This document shows positions 35,157-43,920 of a stretch of DNA of 64,000 nucleotides, piece by piece. Positions within the stretch are counted from its first letter, which is position 1. Each line of letters opens with the position of its first letter. The notes beneath the pieces were generated by a model. It was not told where the DNA came from. It worked only from the letters and a program-made list of their open reading frames with translations, and ran no database searches. The position numbers and the translations under genes were made by a program. The DNA is from JABJGO01 sp963921245 (GTDB taxonomy: Bacteria; Pseudomonadota; Alphaproteobacteria; Rhodospirillales; Casp-alpha2). The stretch lies in assembly GCA_963921245.4 (NCBI GenBank), contig CAWUEY030000001.1:1984001-2048000 (forward strand), read 5' to 3'.

Positions 35157-36335
35157 TTAGCGGTTAAGTTCCCGCATCGCCTCATCCAGACCATTTAAGG
35201 TCAGAGGAAACATACGACCCGACATGATCTGGCGGATCATCTCGATGGATTGGGTGTGCCGCCACCATTTTTTCGGAATTGGATTCAGCCAGGCCGCATG
35301 GGGATAGGTTCTCAGCAGCCTTTCCATCCAGTGCACACCAGCTTCCGCATTCCAGTGTTCTACACTTCCGCCCGGATAAACAATCTCATAGGGACTCATG
35401 GACGCGTCGCCGACAAAGATCAGTTTGTAGTCGGAAGGATAGGTGTGCATGACCTCCCAGGTCGGCGTGGTTTCAGAGTACCGTCGTTTATTGTCGCGCC
35501 AGAGGCTCTCATAAGGGCAATTATGAAAGTAAAAATGCTCCATGTGCCTGAACTCGGTTCGCGCAGCAGAAAACAGTTCTGCCATGATCTGGACATGAAC
35601 ATCCATAGATCCACCTGCATCCAGGGCCAGTAGCACTTTCGCCGCATTGTGTCTTTCCGGCACCATTTGTACATCCAGATACCCTTTTTCCGCCGTGGAT
35701 TTGATGGTGCCGTCCAGGTCCAGTTCCTCGGCTACCCCTTCCCGGGCAAAACGACGAAGACGCCTCAGCGCCATTTTAATGTTACGGGTTCCTAGTTCCA
35801 CGGTGTCGTCAAAGTTCCGAAATGCCCGTTTGTCCCATACCTTTACGGCTCGATTGTGCCGGTTTTCCTTTTGCCCGATGCGAATGCCTTCCGGGTTATA
35901 GCCGTAAGCACCAAAAGGGGACGTGCCCCCGGTACCAATCCACTTGTTGCCACCCTGATGGCGTTTTTCCTGCTCATTCAGGCGTTTCTGCAATTCTTCC
36001 ATGAGCTTTTCCCAGCCACCCAGTGACTCGATTTCGCGTTTTTCCTCTTCAGTGAAGAACCGATCCGCCATGGCGCGTAGCCAGTCTTCCGGAATATCCG
36101 TGACTTCCACTTCGCTATCCAGGGCTTCCAGCCCCTTGAAGACATGGCCGAAGACCTGGTCAAAGCGATCAATATGGCGCTCGTCCTTAACCAGACAGGA
36201 ACGGCTCAGGTAATAGAAGTTTTCGACCTTGTGATCGGCGAGCCCCTTATCCAGGGCTTCCATGAGAGTCAGGTATTCACGGAGCGATACCGGAACACCG
36301 GCCTGTCTGAGATCAAGAAAAAACCGGGTAAACAT
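35157..36335 (-). CDS. VWA-domain protein paired with MoxR ATPase
   Basis: A 392-residue protein of the CoxE-like VWA family. Residues 1-60 (MFTRFFLDLRQAGVPVSLRE) are the conserved N-terminus, then a charged linker, then a von Willebrand A domain from about residue 225. The metal-binding MIDAS start reads LLALDAGGSMDVHV (D-x-G-x-S). It has no signal peptide. MoxR-VWA pairs act as ATP-driven chaperones that insert metals or mature complexes. The target here is unknown. It starts 24 bases after the MoxR stop. Confidence 0.85.
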   Translation of the reverse strand: MFTRFFLDLRQAGVPVSLREYLTLMEALDKGLADHKVENFYYLSRSCLVKDERHIDRFDQVFGHVFKGLEALDSEVEVTDIPEDWLRAMADRFFTEEEKREIESLGGWEKLMEELQKRLNEQEKRHQGGNKWIGTGGTSPFGAYGYNPEGIRIGQKENRHNRAVKVWDKRAFRNFDDTVELGTRNIKMALRRLRRFAREGVAEELDLDGTIKSTAEKGYLDVQMVPERHNAAKVLLALDAGGSMDVHVQIMAELFSAARTEFRHMEHFYFHNCPYESLWRDNKRRYSETTPTWEVMHTYPSDYKLIFVGDASMSPYEIVYPGGSVEHWNAEAGVHWMERLLRTYPHAAWLNPIPKKWWRHTQSIEMIRQIMSGRMFPLTLNGLDEAMRELNR

Positions 36336-36359
36336 GATCCCTGAACGCCGTCCTTTGAC

Positions 36360-37217
36360 TTAACGCCTGTCCTGGCGATCCAGAAACGCCATCCGTTCCA
36401 GCATGTGTACATCTTGTTCGGTTTTCAGCAGCGCACCATGGAGCGGTGGGATAAATGTTTTGCTGTCCTTGGCCCGCAGGGCTTCGGGCGGGATATCCTC
36501 AGCCATCAATAATTTGATCCAGTCAAGAAATTCGGATGTGGAGGGTTTCTTTTTCAGGCCCGCTACATCCCGGATGGCAAAAAACACCGACATGGCTTCC
36601 GATACGAGACGTTTCTGAATATCGGGATAGTGAACCTCGACGATAGCCGCCATGGTGTCTTCGTCAGGAAACTGAATATAGTGGAAGAAACATCGACGCA
36701 GGAACGCGTCCGGCAATTCTTTTTCATTGTTGGATGTGATGATCACGATGGGGCGGTTTTCGGCCCGGACGGTTTGCCGGGTTTCGTAGACATGAAATTC
36801 CATGCGGTCCAGTTCCAGCAACAGATCGTTTGGGAACTCAATATCGGCCTTGTCAATTTCATCAATTAGTAAAACGGGGCGATTGTTATGTTCGAACGCT
36901 TCCCACAACTTGCCGCGAACAATGTAGTTGTTGATGTTGTTGACCCGCTCGTCACCAAGTTGGGAGTCACGTAGGCGTGCAACAGCGTCGTATTCATATA
37001 GTCCCTGTTGTGCCCTGGTTGAGGATTTCACATGCCACTGGATCAGATCCTTATCCAATGCACTGGCGACTTCCTGTGCGAGCACGGTTTTTCCCGTGCC
37101 CGGCTCACCCTTGACCAGCAGGGGTCGTTCAAGGGCAATCGCGGCATTTACCGCAATCATCAAATCATCGGTAGCAACGAAGGTGTCTGTACCTTCAAAT
37201 CTGGCTTCGCCTGGCAT
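36360..37217 (-). CDS. MoxR-family AAA+ ATPase
   Basis: A 285-residue AAA+ protein. Walker A is LVKGEPGTGKT, Walker B VLLIDEIDKAD, sensor 1 IVIITSNNEKELPDAFLRR with the arginine finger. GGGGAGG just before the ATG overlaps the end of the MFS gene region. MoxR proteins couple to VWA partners, here encoded next, to remodel client proteins. It is the middle gene of an MFS-MoxR-VWA leftward operon. Confidence 0.92.
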   Translation of the reverse strand: MPGEARFEGTDTFVATDDLMIAVNAAIALERPLLVKGEPGTGKTVLAQEVASALDKDLIQWHVKSSTRAQQGLYEYDAVARLRDSQLGDERVNNINNYIVRGKLWEAFEHNNRPVLLIDEIDKADIEFPNDLLLELDRMEFHVYETRQTVRAENRPIVIITSNNEKELPDAFLRRCFFHYIQFPDEDTMAAIVEVHYPDIQKRLVSEAMSVFFAIRDVAGLKKKPSTSEFLDWIKLLMAEDIPPEALRAKDSKTFIPPLHGALLKTEQDVHMLERMAFLDRQDRR

Positions 37218-37226
37218 ATGCCTCCC

Positions 37227-38450
37227 CTATTCGGCCGGTTCAACTGCCCCCTTCCAGGGCAACACGCGGGCCACATTATCGGGCCTCGGGTTCCTTGGCA
37301 CAAGCAGTGCAAGGATGAGGGATACGCCGGCAAGAGCGGCGCCACTCAGGAACACCAGGGCTGGCGATATGATCCAGAGGAACCCGTACGCCGCGGGCAG
37401 GATAACGGCGGCAATATGGTTGATGGTAAAGGAGACTCCAGAGGTACTGGCTATATCCGCCGGGTCGGCGATTTTCTGAAGGTAGGTCTTTTGCGCGATA
37501 GCCATGGAAAAGAACAAGTGGTCCAGCAGGTACAGCACGACGGCAAACCACGCCGTTTCCACAAACGCATACCCAACGAAAACGCATATCAGGCCTATAT
37601 ATTCAACAATCAATGCCTTGCGTTCCCCAAACCGGCCAATGAGTTTGCCGATGTAGGGCGCTGTGATCATCGTCAACAGCCCGTTGGCCAGAAACAGCAG
37701 CGAGATTTCACTGACCAGAAATCCAAATTTTTCGACCATCAGGAACCCGGCGAAGGCAACGAAGATCTGTCGACGGGCACCGCCGAGGAACTGTAATGCG
37801 TAATAGAGCCAGTAATTCTTGCGGAGCACGATGTGCTTGTGCTGTGGGGTCTCGGTGGGCATCTGGGGAAACAGTGTCCAACCCACGAAGGCGATGGCGG
37901 CGGCGGCCCCACCTCCAATCAGGTAAACCCACTTCATTTCCATGCCGAAGGTATCGACGGCGAAATAGATCAGTCCATAGGCCACCAAACCCGCAAAAGA
38001 GCCCGCCGCCATGATGCGGCCGAGAATTTCAGCGGCTTTTTCCTTCTTCAACCACTGTAACGAGAGAGATTGATGCAGGCTTTCAAAATAATGAAAACCG
38101 ATGGACATGATCACAGTGGTGAAATAGAGACCGTAGATGGTCGGGAAAAACCCGGTGATGGCCGTCCCCAGGCCGAGCAGCGCGAGGGATAAAACCGCGA
38201 AACGCTGTTCCTTGATGATCAACAGAACAAAAACAACCGTGAACGTCAGAAACCCCGGTATCTCGCGAATGCTCTGCAAGAACCCGTTTTCCAGCCCGGT
38301 AAAGCCAACCTCGTCAATGGCAAAATTGTTGAGCAAGGCCATCCAGGTGGAAAAGGCCAACGGACTGCCGATCGCCAACAGGATCAGCAAAATCTGGGGA
38401 CTGCGCCATTTTTCCAGTAACAGGGACAAAAAAGAAACCCTCTCCGACAT
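37227..38450 (-). CDS. MFS transporter
   Basis: A 407-residue protein with 12 predicted membrane helices, starting MSERVSFLSLLLEKWRSPQI. It has no family-specific motif that I can tie to a substrate. It is divergent from an AraC-type regulator gene with a 108-base gap, and ends nine bases before the MoxR start, so it is probably the first gene of that operon. A longer in-frame extension would run through the divergent promoter region and into the regulator gene, and is rejected. Confidence 0.85.
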   Translation of the reverse strand: MSERVSFLSLLLEKWRSPQILLILLAIGSPLAFSTWMALLNNFAIDEVGFTGLENGFLQSIREIPGFLTFTVVFVLLIIKEQRFAVLSLALLGLGTAITGFFPTIYGLYFTTVIMSIGFHYFESLHQSLSLQWLKKEKAAEILGRIMAAGSFAGLVAYGLIYFAVDTFGMEMKWVYLIGGGAAAAIAFVGWTLFPQMPTETPQHKHIVLRKNYWLYYALQFLGGARRQIFVAFAGFLMVEKFGFLVSEISLLFLANGLLTMITAPYIGKLIGRFGERKALIVEYIGLICVFVGYAFVETAWFAVVLYLLDHLFFSMAIAQKTYLQKIADPADIASTSGVSFTINHIAAVILPAAYGFLWIISPALVFLSGAALAGVSLILALLVPRNPRPDNVARVLPWKGAVEPAE

Positions 38451-38558
38451 CACAATGAGAACCGCGTTAAGATTGATACGTTCCCTATCACCAAACCACA
38501 CCAACCGCGAGCAACGATCGATCTTACGCAGATTTTCTTTTGTCATATACAGCGTTTT

Positions 38559-39389
38559 ATGACAGATAATATCGATATTATGCCAAAACCGGATACCCAG
38601 CCCAATTCCACGGACCCGATTCCTCGGCTCGACGATATCCCACAGCCTGTCATCTGGCAGCCCTCGGAACTGGACCGGGATGAATCCGTGCCTGCCCATT
38701 TTCATGATCGGGCACAATTGCTGTTTGCCGCAAGCGGCGTTATGACAGTGACCACCGAGTCAGGCATCTGGGTTGTTCCGCCCAACCGTGCGGTCTGGAT
38801 ACCGCCCGGCGCCCTCCATGCCATTCGTGCCAACACCGCATTGTCGCTGCGCAACGTCTATATCGATACCGCCGCAATAGAAGGTCTATCCAATTCTTTG
38901 AGCGTTGTTGGCATATCGTCTCTGCTTCGAGAGCTTATTCTGGAAGTCTTCACTCTCCCCCCGCTTTACGATAATGCAGGGTCACATGGTCGGCTGGTCG
39001 CCGTTCTTGTTGATCGTATTCGTCAACAGGAGGTCGTTCCCCTGCACCTGCCACTTCCGACAAGCAGGCCCGCCCGGCGAATTGCTGAGGGTATTCTTGA
39101 GGACACGTCAAATACCCGATCGCTGGGGGCCTGGGCCAACGCGGTCGGCAGCAGCAGCCGCACCGTGGCACGACAATTCCCGGCGGAAACCGGCATGACA
39201 TTTGGTCATTGGCGGCGGCGGGCACGACTGTTGGAGGCTTTGCGTCTACTGGCAGATGGTGTGTCCGTAACCACCGTCGCCATGGATCTGGGATATTCAA
39301 CGCAAAGCGCGTTTATCGCCATGTTTAAAAAAGAACTGGGCAAAACCCCGGGGAAATACTTTGCCGGGCCGTCTATGGGTGAGAGCTAG
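38559..39389 (+). CDS. AraC-family transcriptional regulator
   Basis: A 276-residue regulator. Residues about 28-120 form a cupin sensor domain (HFHDRAQLLFAASGVMTV and WVVPPNRAVWIPPGALH, a pattern seen in NimR-like regulators). The C-terminal 100 residues hold two helix-turn-helix motifs (LGAWANAVGSSSRTVARQF and VTTVAMDLGYSTQSAFIAMFKKELGKTPGKYF). It is divergently transcribed from the MFS transporter gene and likely controls it, which is inference from arrangement. Confidence 0.9.
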   Translation: MTDNIDIMPKPDTQPNSTDPIPRLDDIPQPVIWQPSELDRDESVPAHFHDRAQLLFAASGVMTVTTESGIWVVPPNRAVWIPPGALHAIRANTALSLRNVYIDTAAIEGLSNSLSVVGISSLLRELILEVFTLPPLYDNAGSHGRLVAVLVDRIRQQEVVPLHLPLPTSRPARRIAEGILEDTSNTRSLGAWANAVGSSSRTVARQFPAETGMTFGHWRRRARLLEALRLLADGVSVTTVAMDLGYSTQSAFIAMFKKELGKTPGKYFAGPSMGES

Positions 39390-39429
39390 CCAGCGAGGCG
39401 CGTTCCCGGCGGGCGGCGTATTTTTCAAA

Positions 39430-39660
39430 ATCGTAACGGAAGAAATTGACATTGAATAAGCGATTGATGTGCTGTCGCATAACGCCCGGTTTATGGCGCA
39501 CCTGATCGCCACATAAGTCGGCAACCGCCAGCGAACAAGAGGGTGCCTGTATTGCAGACGGCGACCGCCATGGTTTCATCCACCGAACCCGCCATGGGGC
39601 TTGAACGATAGGGACATCGATCTCTAGCAGTTCCATGAGCCGGGTATCAGGCCATCGCAA
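39430..39660 (-). pseudogene. Nitronate monooxygenase remnant (frameshifted, truncated)
   Basis: Read leftward, LRWPDTRLMELLEIDVPIVQAP matches the N-terminus of nitronate monooxygenase (2-nitropropane dioxygenase), but then the frame breaks near 39596. The expected MAGSVDETMAVAVCNTGTL is present in another frame. The original frame resumes near 39530 as LAVADLCGDQVRHKPGVMRQ and NRLFNVNFFRYD, again family-like. After about 77 codons similarity stops, where an intact enzyme would continue for some 250 more. Two compensating single-base indels plus truncation mark it as decayed. It lies just after alaS and abuts the AraC gene. Confidence 0.7.
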
Positions 39661-39665
39661 CGGGA

Positions 39666-42305
39666 TCAGGCACCAAGCGCGTTTTCAATGGCGGTCAAGG
39701 CGGCCTCGGCCCGGGAACCATCAGGCCCGCCGGCTTGCGCCATGTCCGGGCGACCACCGCCACCCTTGCCCCCAACGACGGCGGACCCCGCCTTAACGAG
39801 ATCAACCGCATTGAACGTGTCGGTTTTGTCATCGGTAACGCCAACGACCAGTGACGCCTTGTCACCGTCAACAGCCACCAGGGCGACAACACCGGAGCCG
39901 ACCTTTTTCTTCAGATCGTCCGCGAGACCTTTCAGTTCCTTGGCGGGAACACCCTGAACCACGCGGCCGATAAATCTGGTCCCGGCAACGGCACGGGTAT
40001 CGTCGGTCTGTGCCAACCCGCCACCAGCGGCCAGCTGACGACGAACATCAGCCAGTTCCCGCTCGAGCCTCTTGCGCTCCTCGCTCAGTTGCGCAACGCG
40101 GGCGGCCACTTCCGATGGCGCCGCTTTCAGGGTTTCCGCGACGGATTGGACAATGGAATCCTGCTCCCGGAAATAGGCTTCCGCACCGGCCGCCGTAACC
40201 ACCTCGACACGGCGAACACCAGCGGCTACCGCACTCTCGGAGATAATCTTGCAGATTGCGATATCACCGGTCCGGTGCACGTGAGTGCCACCGCACAGTT
40301 CCGTGGAATAGGGTTCTTCGGCCGTTTCGCCCATACTCACGACGCGGACCTCATCACCATATTTTTCACCAAACAGCGCCATGGCACCGGCAGCAACGGC
40401 GGCGGCGGGATCCATCAACCGGGTAATCACATCCGTATTGGCACGAATTCGGGCGTTCACGTCCCCTTCAATGAGAGCCAGCTCTTCCGCTGTAATGGCC
40501 TTGGGATGAGCAATATCGAACCGCATACGATCCGGTGCCACCAGTGAACCTTTCTGGGTCACATGATCGCCGAGACGGCGGCGCAAAGCTTCGTGCACAA
40601 GGTGTGTAACCGAGTGGTTGGCGCGCAGGGCGGAGCGGCGGTCGTGATTTACAGTCAGCACAATGTCATCGCCAACTGTGATGGTGCCGGATACAACCTT
40701 ACTTTCATGGACATGCAACTCGCCCAGCTTTTTCTGGGTATCAATAACATCAATGGTAGCGTCACCACTGGTTATGGTGCCGGTATCGCCCATCTGACCA
40801 CCTGATTCACCATAAAACGGGGTCTGGTTGGCAATCAGGAACACGTGGTCACCTTCGCCCGCCTGATCGACACGCGCGCCGTTCCTGACCAGGGCTGTAA
40901 CCTGGGCTTCCGCAGTTTCCGTGGCATAACCGAAAAACTCGGTACTGCCGAACTGTTCCATGATTTCAAACCACACACCTTCGGTTGCCGCTTCACCGGA
41001 GCCCGCCCAAGCCTTGCGGGCGGCGGCGCGCTGGCGTTCCATGGCAGCTTCAAAGCCATCCGTATCCACATCGATAGACCGGGCTTTCAGCGCATCTTGG
41101 GTCAGGTCCAATGGAAAGCCGTAGGTATCATAGAGACGGAACGCCGTTTCACCATCCAGCCGGCCACCGTCATCCATACCGTCGGTTGCTTCGTCCAGCA
41201 GCCTGAGCCCCCGATCCAGAGTTTTCTTGAACCGGGTTTCTTCCAGCTTCAAGGTTTCCGTTATCAAAGCTTCCGCACGGATCAGTTCCGGGAAGGCTTG
41301 CCCCATCTGTTGGGTGAGCGCCGGAACCAATTGCCACATGACCGGATCCTTGCATCCCATAAGCTGGGCATGGCGCATGGCGCGGCGCATGATCCGGCGC
41401 AGCACATATCCGCGCCCTTCATTGGACGGCAGGACACCATCGGCAATCAGGAAGCTGCTGGCCCGCAGATGATCGGCCATGACCCGGTGCGAGACTTTGA
41501 ATTCACCATCCGCATCCGTACCGGAAACGTCGGCCGAGGCGTTGATCAACGCCCGGATCAAATCGATATCATAGTTGTCATGGCGGCCCTGCATGACGGC
41601 GGCGATGCGTTCCAGACCCATGCCTGTATCGATAGACGGTTTTGGCAGATCTATGCATTCATCCAGCGTGACCTGCTCGAACTGCATGAACACCAGATTC
41701 CAGATTTCGATGAACCGGTCACCGTCCTCGTCCAGGCTTCCTGGCGGGCCACCCGGAATGTGATCACCATGGTCGTAGAAAATTTCGGAACAGGGCCCAC
41801 ACGGGCCGGTATCACCCATGGCCCAGAAGTTATCGGAGGTTGGTATGCGAATGATTTTATCTTCCGTCAATCCGGCGATTTTTTTCCAGAGATCAAAAGC
41901 CTGGGCATCTTCGGCATGGACCGTTACCAACAGGCGATCTTCCGGCAGGCCGAACTCCCCGGTAACAAGGTTCCAGGCCAGCTCAATGGCCCTGTCCTTG
42001 AAATAGTCGCCAAAGGAAAAATTGCCGAGCATCTCGAAGAATGTGTGATGGCGGGCCGTCCGACCGACGTTCTCCAGATCATTGTGTTTCCCTCCGGCGC
42101 GCACGCATTTCTGCGACGTCACAGCCCTGGAATAGTCCCGTTGTTCGAGGCCGGTAAATACGTTTTTGAACTGAACCATGCCCGCATTGGTAAACATCAA
42201 CGTGGGGTCGTTGCGCGGCACCAGAGGACCGGAGTCCACGATGTTGTGCCCGTTGGCACCGAAATAATCCAGAAAGGCCTTTCGAATATCGTTGACGGTC
42301 TGCAT
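39666..42305 (-). CDS. alaS: Alanyl-tRNA synthetase
   Basis: An 879-residue class II synthetase. The N-terminal catalytic core is intact (FFGANGH-like start, TSQKCVRAGGKHNDLENVG, DTGPCGPCSEIFYDHG). The editing domain shows RANHSVTHLVHEALR and the CGGTHVHRTGDI zinc site, and the C-terminal C-Ala region ends with GGKGGGGRPDMAQAGG. It attaches alanine to tRNA and removes mischarged Ser or Gly. Length is normal. recA lies upstream on the same strand with a terminator between. Confidence 0.97.
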   Translation of the reverse strand: MQTVNDIRKAFLDYFGANGHNIVDSGPLVPRNDPTLMFTNAGMVQFKNVFTGLEQRDYSRAVTSQKCVRAGGKHNDLENVGRTARHHTFFEMLGNFSFGDYFKDRAIELAWNLVTGEFGLPEDRLLVTVHAEDAQAFDLWKKIAGLTEDKIIRIPTSDNFWAMGDTGPCGPCSEIFYDHGDHIPGGPPGSLDEDGDRFIEIWNLVFMQFEQVTLDECIDLPKPSIDTGMGLERIAAVMQGRHDNYDIDLIRALINASADVSGTDADGEFKVSHRVMADHLRASSFLIADGVLPSNEGRGYVLRRIMRRAMRHAQLMGCKDPVMWQLVPALTQQMGQAFPELIRAEALITETLKLEETRFKKTLDRGLRLLDEATDGMDDGGRLDGETAFRLYDTYGFPLDLTQDALKARSIDVDTDGFEAAMERQRAAARKAWAGSGEAATEGVWFEIMEQFGSTEFFGYATETAEAQVTALVRNGARVDQAGEGDHVFLIANQTPFYGESGGQMGDTGTITSGDATIDVIDTQKKLGELHVHESKVVSGTITVGDDIVLTVNHDRRSALRANHSVTHLVHEALRRRLGDHVTQKGSLVAPDRMRFDIAHPKAITAEELALIEGDVNARIRANTDVITRLMDPAAAVAAGAMALFGEKYGDEVRVVSMGETAEEPYSTELCGGTHVHRTGDIAICKIISESAVAAGVRRVEVVTAAGAEAYFREQDSIVQSVAETLKAAPSEVAARVAQLSEERKRLERELADVRRQLAAGGGLAQTDDTRAVAGTRFIGRVVQGVPAKELKGLADDLKKKVGSGVVALVAVDGDKASLVVGVTDDKTDTFNAVDLVKAGSAVVGGKGGGGRPDMAQAGGPDGSRAEAALTAIENALGA

Positions 42306-42429
42306 GACGGCGCAATCGCTTCTAAAAAATGGGTATCAATTTGGGAGGAATTTTTACCCCCCACTTCTCCGCGTGTCCAGTCAGCCGCCGCGGCTTCTTA
42401 ATCTGGCAACAGACTTATCGGGCCAAAGA

Positions 42430-42458
42430 CAAAAACACACGGGGCCGAAACCCCGTGT
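42430..42458 (-). terminator. Rho-independent terminator of recA
   Basis: ACACGGGG (42437-42444), loop CCGAAA, CCCCGTGT (42451-42458) form an 8-bp stem. The plus strand has AAAAAC before it, so the leftward transcript ends GTTTTTG. It lies 33 bases past the recA stop. Confidence 0.85.
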
Positions 42459-42490
42459 TCCTCTGTTGACACGCCTGTGCGCGCGGTGTG

Positions 42491-43609
42491 TTACTCGGAA
42501 AGTGTTTCTTCCGTTTCGTTGTTATCGGCCTCCGTGGTCTCCTCGGCCCCGTCACCGACCAGCATGGCTTCGGACACGAGACCCGCATTCTGGCGAACCA
42601 GAGATTCTATCTCGTTTGCCATTTCCGGATGTCCGGACAGAAAGTTTTTGGCGTTTTCCCGACCCTGACCGATGCGTTCGGAGCCATAAGAGAACCAGGA
42701 ACCGGATTTATCCACAACACCGGCCTTGATGCCAAGGTCGAGAATCTCGCCCATCTTGGACACGCCCTCACCGTACATGATATCGAATTCCACCATCTTG
42801 AACGGAGGTGCCAGCTTGTTTTTCACAACCTTGACCCGGGTTTGGTTGCCGACCACCTCGTCGCGATCCTTGACAGAACCAAACCGTCGGATTTCCAGAC
42901 GAATGGAGGAATAGAACTTGAGCGCATTACCGCCCGTCGTGGTTTCCGGGTTACCAAACATGACGCCGATCTTCATGCGAATCTGATTGATGAAGATGAT
43001 CATGGTGTTGGACCGTGATACCGAAGACGTCAGCTTGCGCAGAGCCTGGCTCATCAGGCGGGCCTGCAGACCCACGTGATGATCGCCCATCTCACCTTCC
43101 AGCTCGGCCCGCGGCACCAGAGCAGCCACACTGTCAATGACCAACACGTCCAGGGCACCGGAGCGCACCAGGGTATCGGCGATCTCAAGCGCCTGCTCAC
43201 CGGCATCGGGCTGTGAAATCAACAGCTCGTCCACATTAACGCCAAGTTTCACGGCATAAGAAGGATCAAGCGCATGTTCCGCGTCCACAAAGGCACAGGT
43301 TCCACCGGCCTTCTGGGCTTCCGCAATGGCATGCAACGCCAGCGTGGTTTTACCGGAGCTCTCCGGGCCGTAAACCTCGACGATCCGCCCGCGCGGCAAG
43401 CCACCGATACCAAGCGCGATATCCAGCCCCAGAGAGCCGGTTGAAATAACATCGGTTTCAACGGTTTCCCGTTGTCCCAGACGCATGACAGAACCTTTGC
43501 CGAAGGCCCGTTCGATCTGGGTCAGGGCAGCATCCAGTGCCTTGTTTTTTTCCACGTTTCCGTCCTTGTTTCGGTCGCTTTTCACGAGCTTGAGCGCAGT
43601 ATTTGCCAT
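42491..43609 (-). CDS. recA: Recombinase A
   Basis: A 372-residue recombinase and SOS co-protease. It has the ATP loop GPESSGKTTLALH, the L1 and L2 regions around EGEMGDHHVGLQARLMSQAL and GNPETTTGGNALKFY, and an acidic C-terminal tail. The start MANTALKLVKSDRN at ATG 43609 is chosen. A longer reading frame passes through the promoter and the SOS-like box and is rejected. Its regulation by LexA is suggested by a box about 50-65 bases upstream. Confidence 0.98.
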   Translation of the reverse strand: MANTALKLVKSDRNKDGNVEKNKALDAALTQIERAFGKGSVMRLGQRETVETDVISTGSLGLDIALGIGGLPRGRIVEVYGPESSGKTTLALHAIAEAQKAGGTCAFVDAEHALDPSYAVKLGVNVDELLISQPDAGEQALEIADTLVRSGALDVLVIDSVAALVPRAELEGEMGDHHVGLQARLMSQALRKLTSSVSRSNTMIIFINQIRMKIGVMFGNPETTTGGNALKFYSSIRLEIRRFGSVKDRDEVVGNQTRVKVVKNKLAPPFKMVEFDIMYGEGVSKMGEILDLGIKAGVVDKSGSWFSYGSERIGQGRENAKNFLSGHPEMANEIESLVRQNAGLVSEAMLVGDGAEETTEADNNETEETLSE

Positions 43610-43659
43610 GGGGTCCTCTCTTATTTCATACAGTATCCATCGTTGCAACGGCATCATAT

Positions 43660-43674
43660 GTACATGTTTTGTTC
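43660..43674 (-). promoter_or_regulatory. SOS (LexA) box of recA, one mismatch
   Basis: GTAC-ATGTTTT-GTTC on the plus strand matches the alphaproteobacterial LexA consensus GTTC-N7-GTTC with one mismatch (GTAC). It lies 51-65 bases upstream of the recA start codon, the expected place. Confidence 0.6.
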
Positions 43675-43878
43675 TTTTTTGCAAGTGTTTTTTTATCCCA
43701 TTGATTTAAAATAATAAAACGTATCTATTTTCACTATATGTTCTGCGCAATCATAGTTACACCCTACCCATAACATTTTGGCATTCATTCAGACGCCGCG
43801 CTCAGGCGCGAATCCCCGGATTGAAAGGGGGGCTTGGCCGCCGATTCTGCAGAGCACATATCATGGCTCTCGCCCCGC

Positions 43879-43920
43879 CCGTTGCATCCCGCCCGTTACG
43901 TCCCGTCCATTACATCCCGA
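43879..43920. repeat. Three tandem 14-bp repeats across the cckA stop codon
   Basis: CCGTTGCATCCCGC, CCGTTACGTCCCGT and CCATTACATCCCGA follow each other at 43879-43892, 43893-43906 and 43907-43920. The cckA stop codon (43896-43898) falls within the middle copy, so the last codons of cckA are built from this repeat. Confidence 0.7.

Noticed and set aside
36928..37796. Open frames on the plus strand opposite moxR and the MFS gene
   Set aside because: They are antisense to well-matched genes, have no motif and use anti-codon-like composition.
40845..42401. 518-codon open frame on the plus strand opposite alaS
   Set aside because: It lies antisense to a full-length, clearly conserved alaS and its translation has no recognisable motif; it is a shadow of codon bias.
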